DNA of 64,000 nucleotides from Micromonospora sediminicola (GTDB lineage: Bacteria; Actinomycetota; Actinomycetes; Mycobacteriales; Micromonosporaceae): assembly GCF_900089585.1 (NCBI RefSeq), contig NZ_FLRH01000003.1, positions 2,494,501-2,558,500 of the forward strand, given 5' to 3'. Under the pieces are notes generated by a model. It was not told where the DNA came from. It saw only the letters and a list, made by a program, of their open reading frames with translations, and ran no database searches. Made by a program: the position numbers and the translations under genes. Of this stretch, positions 17,293 through 27,974 are shown piece after piece (the stretch's first letter is position 1; each line of letters starts with the position of its first letter).

Positions 17293-17678
17293 CCGGCCCG
17301 GGGGAGTCCGCGGAGCAGGAGTGGGTGGACGACCACGCCGGCCCGGTGGTGCGCCCGTACGCCGTGACCGGAGGCCGGGCCCGCCCGGTCACCGGGACGT
17401 TCGACCTGATCTCCCTGGTCAGCGCGACCCGCACGGATGTGGGGTCGGAGTCCGGGCTCGGCCCGGAGCACGTGGCGATCGTCGGCCTCTGCCAGCGGAT
17501 CCAGTCCGTGGCCGAGATCGCCGCCCATCTCAACCTGCCGGTGGGCACGGTCCGGGTCCTCCTCGGAGACCTCGCCGCCCGCAGCCTGGTGCAGGTACGC
17601 GAGCCGCGCGCCACCCCCGCCGGCCTTCCCGACGAGCACGTTTTCGAGGCGGTAATCAATGGACTACGGGCGCTCTGA
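17289..17678 (+). CDS. DUF742 protein (CvnC-like)
   Basis: DUF742 family protein of 129 residues. It contains VRPYAVTGGRARP near residue 22 and a winged-helix-like C-terminal half with VAEIAAHLNLPVGTVRVLLGDLAARSLV split across residues 74-101. Third gene of the conservon. Its ATG overlaps the roadblock stop and its last 20 bases overlap the GTPase start. Members are thought to mediate between the kinase and the GTPase, possibly binding DNA, but the mechanism is not established. Confidence 0.92.
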   Translation: MTGPGESAEQEWVDDHAGPVVRPYAVTGGRARPVTGTFDLISLVSATRTDVGSESGLGPEHVAIVGLCQRIQSVAEIAAHLNLPVGTVRVLLGDLAARSLVQVREPRATPAGLPDEHVFEAVINGLRAL

Positions 17679-18267
17679 GCGGCCGGCGGGAGCGGCGCCG
17701 CTGCCCACCGCGATCAAGATCCTGATCGCCGGCGGGTTCGGCGTGGGCAAGACCACCCTGGTCGGCGCGGTCAGCGAGACCCGGCCGCTGCGCACCGAAG
17801 AGGTGCTGACCGAGACCGGCATCGGCATCGACGACCTGTCCGGTGTGGAGGAGAAGTCGACGACCACCGTGGCGATGGACTTCGGCCGCATCACCATCAG
17901 CGACGACCTGGTGCTCTACCTGTTCGGCACGCCCGGGCAGGACCGGTTCTGGTTCGTCTGGGACGAGCTGGCGCTCGGCGCCCTCGGCGCGGTGGTGCTC
18001 GCCGACACCCGCCGGCTGGCCGACTGTTTCCCGTCGATCGACTACTTCGAGGGCCGGGGCACGCCGTTCGTGGTGGCGGTGAACTGCTTCGAGGGCGCCC
18101 GGACGTTCCGGCTCGACGAGGTGCAGGCGGCGCTGGACCTGGACCCGGGCGTGCCGGTGGTGCTGTGCGACGCGCGGGAGCGGGACTCGGCCAAGGAGGT
18201 GCTGATCACGCTGCTGGAGCACGCCATGAAGCTGCGTGAGGCGCGCCGTCGGGCCGCCGGCGACTGA
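17659..18267 (+). CDS. conservon GTP-binding protein (CvnD-like)
   Basis: Small Ras-like GTPase of 202 residues. P-loop GGFGVGKTT near residue 25, switch region TTTVAMDFG near residue 67, G3 as FGTPGQDRF near residue 90, and a weakened G4 (VNCFEG, lacking the final Asp of NKxD). This matches actinobacterial CvnD/MglA-like proteins. Last gene of the conservon, starting 20 bases inside DUF742. Likely the output switch of the signalling complex at the membrane. Confidence 0.92.
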   Translation: MDYGRSERPAGAAPLPTAIKILIAGGFGVGKTTLVGAVSETRPLRTEEVLTETGIGIDDLSGVEEKSTTTVAMDFGRITISDDLVLYLFGTPGQDRFWFVWDELALGALGAVVLADTRRLADCFPSIDYFEGRGTPFVVAVNCFEGARTFRLDEVQAALDLDPGVPVVLCDARERDSAKEVLITLLEHAMKLREARRRAAGD

Positions 18268-18301
18268 CTGTCACCACTCGGCGGTTGGCCCCTACTTTCC
18301 C

Positions 18302-18345
18302 GCGATATACCGCAGAGTCATGACTATGACGCTGAGGTATATCGC
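18302..18345. repeat. 44-bp inverted repeat, putative operator
   Basis: Left arm GCGATATACCGCAGAGTCAT (18302-18321) and right arm 18326-18345 are reverse complements with two mismatches around a GACT spacer. It is AT-richer than its surroundings, lies between the conservon and a GNAT gene, and is not followed by a T-run. The terminal GATATACC/GGTATATC halves resemble PadR-type operator halves. No PadR gene is present nearby. Confidence 0.7.
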
Positions 18346-18453
18346 TAGCCGCGGCTCCTGCCGGCGGGTGCCGACGCGCCGCAGCAGCGCCGTGCGTCCG
18401 GTGCGCGAGCACCGGGCCGGCCTGGGCCGGCAGGTCGTGAGAGCCTGGCGCAC

Positions 18454-18936
18454 ATGACCGAGGTGACCGTCCGGGCGATGTCCACGCAGGAGTTCGACCA
18501 CTGGCAGCACGAACTCGCCGCCGGTTACGCCCGGGAACAGGTCGCCGCCGGCAACTGGCCGGCCGAGGAGGCGCTCGACCGGGCCCGGGCGGCCAACGCC
18601 ACCCTGCTACCCCGGGGCATGGCCACCCCCGACATGCTCTTCCTGATCGGCGAGACGGCCGACGGATCCCCGGTCGGCCACCTGTGGATCGGCCTGACCC
18701 ATCCGCGTGGCGTCCCGGACTGTGCCTTCCTCTACGACATCGAGGTGTCGCCCGAGCGGCGCGGCGCGGGCCTGGGCCGGGCGCTGCTCGCCGCGGGGGA
18801 GACGGCGGCCCGGGAGCGGGGCGCCCGGGCGCTCGAACTCAACGTCTTCGGCGCCAACGAGCGGGCCGCGTCGCTCTACCGGACGTCGGGCTATCGCGTG
18901 GTCACCCAGCACATGCGCAAGGACCTTCTCGCCTAG
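18454..18936 (+). CDS. GNAT-family N-acetyltransferase
   Basis: Acetyl-CoA-dependent acetyltransferase of 160 residues. The acetyl-CoA motif A is VSPERRGAGLGRALL near residue 105, followed by LNVFGANERAASLYRTSGY, the typical motif B. The acceptor substrate cannot be told. ATG 18454 gives a normal N-terminus. It overlaps the DinB gene tail to tail by 3 bases. Its promoter would lie downstream of, or across, the 44-bp inverted repeat. Confidence 0.9.
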   Translation: MTEVTVRAMSTQEFDHWQHELAAGYAREQVAAGNWPAEEALDRARAANATLLPRGMATPDMLFLIGETADGSPVGHLWIGLTHPRGVPDCAFLYDIEVSPERRGAGLGRALLAAGETAARERGARALELNVFGANERAASLYRTSGYRVVTQHMRKDLLA

Positions 18937-19502
18937 CGGGCGCCGGCATCGAGGGCGGACCGCTCCACCCGCCGACGGTGGCTCCGCCACCAGGAGTCGT
19001 CGACGTCGGGCAGGTTGTCGAGCTGTGGCAGCAGCCCGGCCGTGCCGTCGATGAGCTCGCGCACGATGTCGGCGTGGCCGGCGTGCCGTTGGGTCTCCGC
19101 GACGACGTGGACCAGAACGGCGTGCAACGTGACCGTCGCGTCGCCCCACCACGGCACCACGCCGGTGTCATCGAGCGCCAGGGCCTCGATGGTGGCGTCG
19201 GCGTGGGCACACGCGCGACGGTACAGGTCGACGATCTCCTCACGGGTCTCGTCGGCGGTCACCCACATGTCCGCGTTGGGTTCCGCTGACGCGTCGGCGT
19301 ACGGCAGTTCCTCCGCGAAGGGGCGGCCGAACACGATCCCGAAATAGCGGCTCTCCCACACCGCCGCGTGTTTCACCAGACCGAGCAGGTTGGTGGCGGT
19401 CGGGGTCAGCGGACGCCGTACGTCGTACTCGCCGAGCCCGTCGAGCTTCCACAGCAGCGCGTCGCGGCCGCCCCTGAGGTAGGTGTGCAGATCCGCCTTC
19501 AT
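18933..19502 (-). CDS. DinB-superfamily protein (DUF664-like)
   Basis: Four-helix-bundle protein of 189 residues of the DinB/YfiT superfamily, whose members often bind a metal through three His. Candidate ligands are His in LLGLVKHAAVWESRYF near residue 45 and HVVAETQRHAGH near residue 135. Many members act as mycothiol- or bacillithiol-dependent transferases, but this one is not assigned. ATG 19502 (MKADLHTYL) is preferred over the GTG nine bases upstream. Convergent with the GNAT gene. Confidence 0.85.
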   Translation of the reverse strand: MKADLHTYLRGGRDALLWKLDGLGEYDVRRPLTPTATNLLGLVKHAAVWESRYFGIVFGRPFAEELPYADASAEPNADMWVTADETREEIVDLYRRACAHADATIEALALDDTGVVPWWGDATVTLHAVLVHVVAETQRHAGHADIVRELIDGTAGLLPQLDNLPDVDDSWWRSHRRRVERSALDAGAR

Positions 19503-19553
19503 GGCCGCCACTATGGCATTCGGCCCGAGCCGGCGCTGTCCCCTGCCGAGGAC

Positions 19554-20396
19554 CTAGAGGCGGGTGGCGGTGCGGACCAGCGCCGCCAGGGCGCGCGACC
19601 GGCTGTGCGGCGGCCACGCGATCACGGTGGTCACCGCGGGCGCGTCCGGCACCGGCACGGCGGCCAGATCGGGGCGCAGCAGGGGCCGGCACGACTCCGG
19701 CAGCACCGCCGCGGCCCGGCCGAGCGCGATGAGCTGGAACAGCTGGGCGTGCTCCCGGACCTGAGGGCCCGGACCCTCGGGATAGGTGCCGTCGCGCTGC
19801 GGCCAGCGCGGCAACGGCAGGTCGGGCAGCGCCTCGACGTCGGCCAGCCGCAGCTGCGTCCGGCCGGCCACCGGATGCCCCGCCGGCACCACCGCCACCT
19901 GCTGCTCCGTCACCAGCGCCTCGGTGTCCAGCCCGGCGGTCGAGTCGAACGGGAGGTGCAGCAGCGCCACGTCGGCCCGTCCGTCGCGCAGCAGCCGCTC
20001 CTGCTCGCCGATGCCGCACAGCAGCACCTCCACGGCCACCGCCTCGGGCTCCGCGGCGTACGCGTCGAGCAGTTTCGGCAGCAACTCGTGGGCCGCGCCC
20101 GCCTTGGTGGCCAGGACCAGGCCGGGACCGCCGTCCGCGGCGGCGCGACGGGTCCGGCGGTCGGCGGCCGCCACCGCGTCCAGGGCGGCCCGTCCCTCGC
20201 GCAGCAGCACCGCGCCCGCCGGGGTCAGCGCCACGGCGCGGTGGTCGCGGTCCAGCAGCGTCACCCCGAGCCGCCGTTCGAGCTGGCGGATGGCCCGGGA
20301 CAGCGGAGGCTGGGCGATCCCGAGGCGACGGGCGGCACGGCCGAAGTGCAGCTCCTCGGCGACCGCGACGAAGTAGCGCAGCTCCCGGGTCTCCAC
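19554..20396 (-). CDS. LysR-family transcriptional regulator
   Basis: LysR-type regulator of 280 residues. The N-terminal winged helix (METRELRYFVAVAEELHFGRAA to LGVTLLDRD, residues 1-50) is canonical and the rest is a two-lobed ligand domain. It is divergent from the SDR gene at 20492, 95 bases apart, an arrangement in which LysR proteins commonly control the neighbour and themselves. A short inverted sequence ATACCCGGCGGGTAT at 20420-20434 in the gap is a candidate site. The ligand is unknown. Confidence 0.9.
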   Translation of the reverse strand: METRELRYFVAVAEELHFGRAARRLGIAQPPLSRAIRQLERRLGVTLLDRDHRAVALTPAGAVLLREGRAALDAVAAADRRTRRAAADGGPGLVLATKAGAAHELLPKLLDAYAAEPEAVAVEVLLCGIGEQERLLRDGRADVALLHLPFDSTAGLDTEALVTEQQVAVVPAGHPVAGRTQLRLADVEALPDLPLPRWPQRDGTYPEGPGPQVREHAQLFQLIALGRAAAVLPESCRPLLRPDLAAVPVPDAPAVTTVIAWPPHSRSRALAALVRTATRL

Positions 20397-20491
20397 CCGG
20401 CCACCGTACCCCCGGATCGATACCCGGCGGGTATCGCACGCTACCGAGACGGTGTTGGCCGCCCGATCGCGGCGCGACCAGGATCGACCGC

Positions 20492-21223
20492 ATGAGCGAA
20501 CGCACCGTCGCGCTGGTCACCGGCGCGAACAAGGGAATCGGGTACGAGATCGCGGCCGGCCTGGGGGCGCTCGGCTGGCGGGTGGGGGTCGGCGCCCGGG
20601 ACGAGGGGCGCCGGGAGACCGCCGTGGCGACGCTGCGCGCGGCCGGCGTGGACGCGTTCGGCGTACCGCTGGACGTGACCGACGACGCGAGCGTGACCGC
20701 CGCCGCGCGCCTGCTGGAGGAGCAGGCCGGCGGTCTCGACGTGCTGGTCAACAACGCGGGCGTGACCGGTGGGATGTCGCAGCAGCCCGGCGGCGCCGAC
20801 GTGGCGACCGTGCGGGCGGCGGTGGAGGTCAACGTGATCGGCGTGGTCCGGGTCACCGAGGCGACGCTGCCGCTGCTGCGCCGCTCGGCGTCGCCCCGGA
20901 TCGTCAACATGTCCAGCGGCGTCGGCTCGCTCGCCCGGCAGAGCGCCTCCGCCGGCGAGCAGCAGACCGGGCCGCTGTCCGTCGCCTATGCGCCGTCGAA
21001 GTCGATGCTCAACGCGGTGACCATCCAGTACGCCCGGGCGCTGGCCGACACGAACATCCTGGTCAACGCCGCCTGCCCCGGCTTCACCGCGACCGACCTG
21101 AACGGTTTCCGCGGGGTGCGCACGCCGCAGCAGGGCGCGGCGGTCGCGATCCGGTTGGCGACGCTGCCCGACGACGGGCCGACCGGCGGCTTCTTCGAGG
21201 ACGCGGGCGTGGTGCCGTGGTGA
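20492..21223 (+). CDS. SDR-family oxidoreductase
   Basis: NAD(P)-dependent short-chain dehydrogenase of 243 residues. Cofactor motif TGANKGIG at residue 10, NNAG near residue 89, catalytic Ser in NMSSGVG and the Tyr-Lys pair in YAPSK near residue 168. It resembles the carbonyl reductase-like group of SDRs with the TGANKGIG glycine motif. Divergent from the LysR regulator, which probably controls it. The substrate is likely a ketone or aldehyde but cannot be named. Confidence 0.9.
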   Translation: MSERTVALVTGANKGIGYEIAAGLGALGWRVGVGARDEGRRETAVATLRAAGVDAFGVPLDVTDDASVTAAARLLEEQAGGLDVLVNNAGVTGGMSQQPGGADVATVRAAVEVNVIGVVRVTEATLPLLRRSASPRIVNMSSGVGSLARQSASAGEQQTGPLSVAYAPSKSMLNAVTIQYARALADTNILVNAACPGFTATDLNGFRGVRTPQQGAAVAIRLATLPDDGPTGGFFEDAGVVPW

Positions 21224-21341
21224 CCGGCCCGGTCAGCACCACATGACCGGGTTGCCGGTGGCGACCGACGCGGCGCACACCCTATGTGGCGACCGGCCGC
21301 GGTCGTGGCCCTGGCGGGACGGGCGTGCCATCATCGGCGGC

Positions 21342-21788
21342 GTGGCCACGCAGTCCCGGCACCTCAGTGTGCACATCGACCGTCCGGTCGCGGAGGTCTA
21401 CGCGTTCGCGTCCGACCCGGCCAACCTGCCCCGCTGGGCGCCCGGCCTGGGTGGCTCGGTGACGCGCGAGGGCGGGCACTGGTACGTCGAGACGGCCGAG
21501 GGGCGGGCGGCACTGACGTTCGCGCCGGCCAACGACTACGGCGTGCTCGATCACGAGGTGCGGACGCCGTCCGGCGAGACGGTGTACGTGCCGCTGCGCG
21601 CCATCGCCGACGGCGACGGCACCGAGGTGGTGTTCAGCCTCCGGCGGGGACCGGGCATGAGCGACGCCGACTTCGCGCGGGACACCGCGCTGGTCGAGGC
21701 CGACCTGGCCCGGCTCAAGGCCGTGCTGGAGTCGGCCGGTTGGAACGGCGAGGCGTCGATGGGGAAGAGGAACGGTCCCCGATCCTGA
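21342..21788 (+). CDS. SRPBCC-family protein
   Basis: Small START/Bet v1-like protein of 148 residues (polyketide cyclase/dehydrase superfamily). The N-terminal strand HLSVHIDRPVAEVYAFASDP and helix LPRWAPGL are characteristic, and a C-terminal long helix DTALVEADLARLKAVLES closes the cavity. It probably binds a hydrophobic ligand; the role is unknown. GTG 21342 is chosen because family members begin a few residues before the first strand; the upstream ATG at 21243 would add an unrelated stretch. Confidence 0.82.
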   Translation: MATQSRHLSVHIDRPVAEVYAFASDPANLPRWAPGLGGSVTREGGHWYVETAEGRAALTFAPANDYGVLDHEVRTPSGETVYVPLRAIADGDGTEVVFSLRRGPGMSDADFARDTALVEADLARLKAVLESAGWNGEASMGKRNGPRS

Positions 21789-22002
21789 CGCGGTCGATGC
21801 TCGGCCTGGAGCCCGGCACCGCGAGCACGGTCGAGACCACCACCGTCGACGAGGCAGCGACTGCTCCCCGGACGCAGCGGCGAAGGGGTCTCCCGTCGGG
21901 CAGGGCAAGCTTGCCGCCCACCTCCGCGCTGCCCGGTCATGGCGCCACCCGTTCGCCGGCGCAGCCGGCTCGCGGGTGCGCCACGTGCCTGGGGTGACCC
22001 GC

Positions 22003-22188
22003 TCAGCGGTGGGTCGACGTCACGAACCGGGTCCACGCCGCCGGGCTGAAGGTGAGCACCGGACCGGCCGGGTCCTTCGAGTCGCGGACGCCGACCACGC
22101 CGGGCAGGTTGCCGGCGACCTCGACGCAGTTGCCGCCGTTGCCGCCGCTGCGGGTGCTCTTGCGCCACCGGGCGCCGTTCAGGTCCAT
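22003..22188 (-). CDS. DUF397 protein
   Basis: DUF397 family protein of 61 residues. It begins MDLNGARWRKSTRS and has the typical GNCVEVA and VRDSKDP motifs, then FSPAAWTRFV. DUF397 proteins are paired with XRE/DUF5753 regulators in actinomycetes and act like antitoxin-style partners in development or antibiotic control (WhiJ-type systems). Its start overlaps the end of the damaged DUF5753 gene by 10 bases, so the pair was once coupled. It may be orphaned now. Confidence 0.88.
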   Translation of the reverse strand: MDLNGARWRKSTRSGGNGGNCVEVAGNLPGVVGVRDSKDPAGPVLTFSPAAWTRFVTSTHR

Positions 22189-22604
22189 GCCGCCGCCGCT
22201 TCCCTCAGCAGTTCCAGGGTCCGCGTGCGGGGGAGTGCCTCGCCCCGGATGCGTTCCCACCGACGCTCCAGGGTAGCAATCTCCGAGGGCTGCTCGATGA
22301 TCTGCGCGCGGGCCTGGCTGTCCACATGCGCCACCCGGTTGCCGTCGCGCAGCTCCGCGATGACGAACGGCCCGTCCAGGCCGGGATAGGTCGGCGTGTC
22401 CGCCGGAACCACGTGAAGCTGCACGTTCGGCAGTTCGGCGCAGGCGAGCAGGTGGGTCACCTGCGCGGCCATCAGTGCCCGGTCGCCGGCGGCGGCGCGG
22501 CGCAGCACCTGCTCGTCGAGCACCACGACGTACTGCGGCCCGCGCGCGGGTGAGGATGCCCTGCCGGTCCAGCCGGGCGGTGACCAGGTCGGTGACCTCC
22601 TGAG
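22179..22604 (-). pseudogene. XRE/DUF5753 regulator, truncated and frameshifted
   Basis: The intact part (from about 22526 down) encodes VVLDEQVLRRAAAGD, LPNVQLHVVP and the rest of the C-terminal DUF5753 ligand domain. Upstream, 22535-22600 encodes DLVTARLDRQGILTR in another frame, which continues the same family sequence, so a one-base shift lies in the GC run near 22545. The N-terminal helix-turn-helix and about 100 more residues are missing. The homology stops exactly where a GGGGCCCC repeat begins. The product cannot bind DNA in the normal way. Confidence 0.75.
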
Positions 22605-22607
22605 ATA

Positions 22608-22690
22608 AAAGGAAGGGCCCCTTATTAACGCCTGGGGTAGAGGAAGGGCCCCTTTTTAACAGCGAGCTGTTAAAAAGGGGCCCTTCCTTA
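22608..22690. repeat. GGGGCCCC interspersed repeat, copy A; terminator after acn
   Basis: Three half-elements of the type AAGGAAGGGCCCCTTnTTAAC. The last two (22642-22662 and 22667-22687) form a perfect 21-bp stem with a CGAG loop, directly 3' of acn, and would act as a strong terminator for it. Similar elements lie at 30513-30567, 50409-50461 and 62588-62638. Confidence 0.85.
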
Positions 22691-22699
22691 CATCCAAGG

Positions 22700-25540
<2,841 letters not shown>

Positions 25541-25645
25541 GTCGTACTCCTTCACACCAGCGACCGTGAGTAGTCCTGAGCAGTTTGTCGCACCGACCGG
25601 GGCGCCGCCGTGCTTAGGCGACACTTACCTACGTCGGTCTCTACA

Positions 25646-25664
25646 AAACCGTACGTCCGTCTTG
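25646..25664. promoter_or_regulatory. putative AcnR operator upstream of acn
   Basis: AAACCGTACGTCCGTCTTG matches the sequence upstream of the acnR-like gene (7243-7261) at 17 of 19 positions. It lies in the 239-base gap between divergent acn and the DedA gene, about 106 bases from the acn start. Confidence 0.6.
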
Positions 25665-25779
25665 CTATTCGCGCAACCTCGTGTCAGCGTGCGGGACGCG
25701 GTGGGCTCCCGGCCGGCGACGGGTCCGCACGTGTCCTTCGGGCCCTCGGGAGGCGACGTCGCGCGGGTAGGGTCGGTGC

Positions 25780-26433
25780 GTGGTCGACGTGCAGCACTGG
25801 CTCTCCGCGCTACCCCCGGGCGTGATCTACCTGATCGTGGGCGGGGTGATCGGCGTCGAGAGCATGGGCATCCCACTGCCCGGCGAGATCGTGCTGGTCA
25901 GCTCCGCCCTGCTCGCCGCCACCGGGGTGGTCCAGCCCGAGTGGGTGGCCATCGCCGCCGCGACCGGCGCGATCGTCGGCGACTCCATCGGGTACGCGGT
26001 GGGCCGCCGCGGCGGCCGGCCGCTGCTCGAACGGCTGGGCCGGCGCTTCCCCAAGCACCTCGGCCCGGCGCACCTGGCCCGCGCCGAGCAGAGCTTCGCC
26101 CGCCACGGTGTCTGGGCGGTCTTCTTCGGGCGGTTCGTCGCGCTGCTGCGCATCCTCGCCGGCCCGCTGGCCGGGGCGCTGCACGTGCCGTACCGCCGGT
26201 TCCTGGTGGCGAACGCGGCCGGCGGTCTGGTCTGGGCGTTCGGCACCACCTACCTGTTGTTCTCCGTCGGGCGGGCCGCCGAGCACTGGCTCAAGGACAT
26301 CTCCTGGGCCGGGCTGGTGCTCGCCGTGCTGGCCGGCCTGGTCAGCACCGCGTGGCTGCGCCGCCGCGCGAAGCGGCTGGGCCCGGTCGAGACGCCCGAC
26401 CAGGCCGAGCCGGTCGGGGCGACGGAACGCTGA
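25780..26433 (+). CDS. DedA-family membrane protein
   Basis: Membrane protein of 217 residues of the DedA/SNARE-associated family, recently linked to phospholipid (undecaprenyl-phosphate) translocation and envelope homeostasis. Characteristic segments are GVESMGIPLPGEIVL near residue 27, the GDSIGYAVGRRGG loop and the conserved FFGRFVALLRILAGPLAG stretch near residue 115, which carries the family Arg residues. About five hydrophobic segments are seen. GTG 25780 start. A perfect hairpin follows the stop. Confidence 0.9.
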   Translation: MVDVQHWLSALPPGVIYLIVGGVIGVESMGIPLPGEIVLVSSALLAATGVVQPEWVAIAAATGAIVGDSIGYAVGRRGGRPLLERLGRRFPKHLGPAHLARAEQSFARHGVWAVFFGRFVALLRILAGPLAGALHVPYRRFLVANAAGGLVWAFGTTYLLFSVGRAAEHWLKDISWAGLVLAVLAGLVSTAWLRRRAKRLGPVETPDQAEPVGATER

Positions 26434-26435
26434 GA

Positions 26436-26469
26436 AAGGGCCCGACCCCCGTGGTGGGGTCGGGCCCTT
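26436..26469. terminator. bidirectional terminator hairpin
   Basis: AAGGGCCCGACCCC (26436-26449) pairs perfectly with GGGGTCGGGCCCTT (26456-26469) around a 6-base loop. It sits between the convergent DedA and C39-type peptidase genes and can serve both. Confidence 0.85.
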
Positions 26470-26483
26470 GCCGTGTTGGTGGG

Positions 26484-27131
26484 TCAGCTGGTGCTGTAGC
26501 CGCGGGTGGCGATCCAGTCGGCGAGGTTGTCGATGCTCATCCGGTAGGTGGCGGTGTTGGGGTTGGCGCTGTCGGCGATGGTGACGGTGTTGCCGTTGTC
26601 GCGGTAGCCGATGACGCTGATGTAGTGGCCGCCTTCGAAGGAGTGGGTGGTGTTGTCGGTGTCGGTGGCGGTGCCGGCGATGTTGGCCACGACGGCGCGG
26701 CCGTCGTCGATGGTGCGGATGATGTCGGTGCGCAGGGTGTCGGTCTGCTTGTCGTCGGCCTTACGGTCGCTGATTTCGACGGAGCGGTAGGGCTTGCCGG
26801 TTTCCTTGTTCAGGACGGGGGTGATGTCGTTGATGCTGTTGGTGCCGTTCTCGGTGGTGCCCATTTCGCGGGCCATGGCGTGGACGTCGATGTTCTTGCC
26901 CAGGACGCTGATGGCGTTGCGGGTGGCGGCGGGGCCGCAGTAGTAGAAGTTGGGCTGGGCTTCGTAGCGCACGTCGAGTTCCCGCTCGCCGTGGCCCTTG
27001 CGGTCGGCGACCACGGTGGTGGTGTCGGTGGGGGCGGCGTGGGCGGCGATCGCGGGGCCGGCGATGCCACCGGCGGTCGCGGCGATACCAGCAGCGGTCA
27101 GCACGGTCTTACGCAGCAGGGTGGTAGCCAT
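26484..27131 (-). CDS. secreted C39-type cysteine peptidase
   Basis: Secreted protein of 215 residues. A signal peptide (basic MATTLLRKT, hydrophobic core, AAHA cleavage region near residue 32) precedes a papain-like C39 domain. Likely catalytic Cys65 is in NFYYCGPAAT, the His in GGHYISVIGY and the Asp/Asn in IADSANPN. Unlike C39 domains of ABC transporters, it stands alone and is exported, so it probably acts on an extracellular peptide or protein. ATG 27131 has GGGAGG 8 bases upstream. Two SigR-like promoter repeats lie about 150-240 bases upstream. Confidence 0.85.
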   Translation of the reverse strand: MATTLLRKTVLTAAGIAATAGGIAGPAIAAHAAPTDTTTVVADRKGHGERELDVRYEAQPNFYYCGPAATRNAISVLGKNIDVHAMAREMGTTENGTNSINDITPVLNKETGKPYRSVEISDRKADDKQTDTLRTDIIRTIDDGRAVVANIAGTATDTDNTTHSFEGGHYISVIGYRDNGNTVTIADSANPNTATYRMSIDNLADWIATRGYSTS

Positions 27132-27279
27132 GATGGTGCCTCCCAGGGGGGGTGGGGGGGCACGGCACGGGGGTGCCGTGTGAAGAGGGGGGAAGTCTGC
27201 AAGTCCGGCGGCCCGACAGGGCGTGCACGGGGCCTGCGCGGCGGCCAGCGGGGTGGCCTGCACGGGCGGCTCAGGGGGA

Positions 27280-27373
27280 TGTAACCACCGGCGGCGGCCG
27301 GTCATTCCAACCGGGCGGCCTGCCGGGGTCCGGGGTGTGTAACCACCGGCGGCGGCCGATCATTCCGACCGGG
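27280..27373 (-). promoter_or_regulatory. two 36-bp direct repeats, SigR-like promoters
   Basis: Copies at 27280-27315 and 27338-27373 differ at two bases and are spaced 58 bases start to start. On the minus strand each reads GGAAT, 18 bases, GTTACA, which fits the GGAAT-N18-GTT pattern of SigR-class ECF promoters. They face the C39-type peptidase gene. Confidence 0.5.
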
Positions 27374-27595
27374 CCGGGCCTGTCGGCTCGGGGGACCGGG
27401 GCGGCGCGCGGTCTACCCGGTACAACGCCTGACCCCCGGCACCGATTCCACGCTCACGGTGGCGCCGACCACCACCCAACCCGACACACGCGCTCATGGC
27501 ACCCAGCCACTGTGCGTGGCGGCTCGCCGAACCGGACATCAGGGCGGTTATCTCCGACCACCTCCGCGTCGACGTCGGCTTCTGGTCGACGGTCC

Positions 27596-27649
27596 CGAGA
27601 TCTTGGAAGGTAGCGGCCCTCATGGGGGCCGTTTCCTTCCAAGATCTCG
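27596..27649. repeat. 15-bp perfect inverted repeat with inner stem
   Basis: CGAGATCTTGGAAGG (27596-27610) and its exact complement (27635-27649) flank a second short stem CGGCCC/GGGCCG. It lies inside 1.1 kb of DNA (27132-28255) where I find no credible gene. It may be a mobile-element relic or a structured transcript. Confidence 0.7.
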
Positions 27650-27806
27650 AGGCGTCGCGGGCGGTGATCCTGAGGCGAGCAGCCAACACCCCACACGACC
27701 GCAGTTGGCATCCGGCCGGCGGACACCACCGACGGGGGACGTCCGGTGACCCCGCACGGGCCGGGCCGTGCCCTGTCACGCTGCCTATCGAGCTGATGCC
27801 GTCAAC

Positions 27807-27974
27807 GACTCACGCTCTCCTCGCGGAAGGGCGCCGACGCCCGGAAGCGACTCACGCTCTCGTCGCGGGCGGGTGCCGACGCCCGGAAGCGACTCACGCT
27901 CTCGTCGCGGGCGGGTGCCGACGCCCGGAAGCGACTCACGCTCTGGTCGCGGGCGGGTCCCGGCCCTCCGAGTC
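27807..27974. repeat. 42-bp tandem repeat, four units
   Basis: Units begin at 27807, 27849, 27891 and 27933 with GACTCACGCTCT. The middle copies are almost identical, and the first and last have diverged. One frame would give a 14-residue repeat (THALVAGGCRRPEA), but no start, ribosome site or homology supports translation. Flanking sequence to 28255 holds nothing else I can identify. Confidence 0.85.

Noticed and set aside
18320..18457. Short ORF starting inside the 44-bp inverted repeat
   Set aside because: Arg-rich, no ribosome site, no similarity; it is a by-product of the repeat sequence.
27807..27974. Tandem array read as a CRISPR
   Set aside because: Units are contiguous without unique spacers and no cas genes are present.
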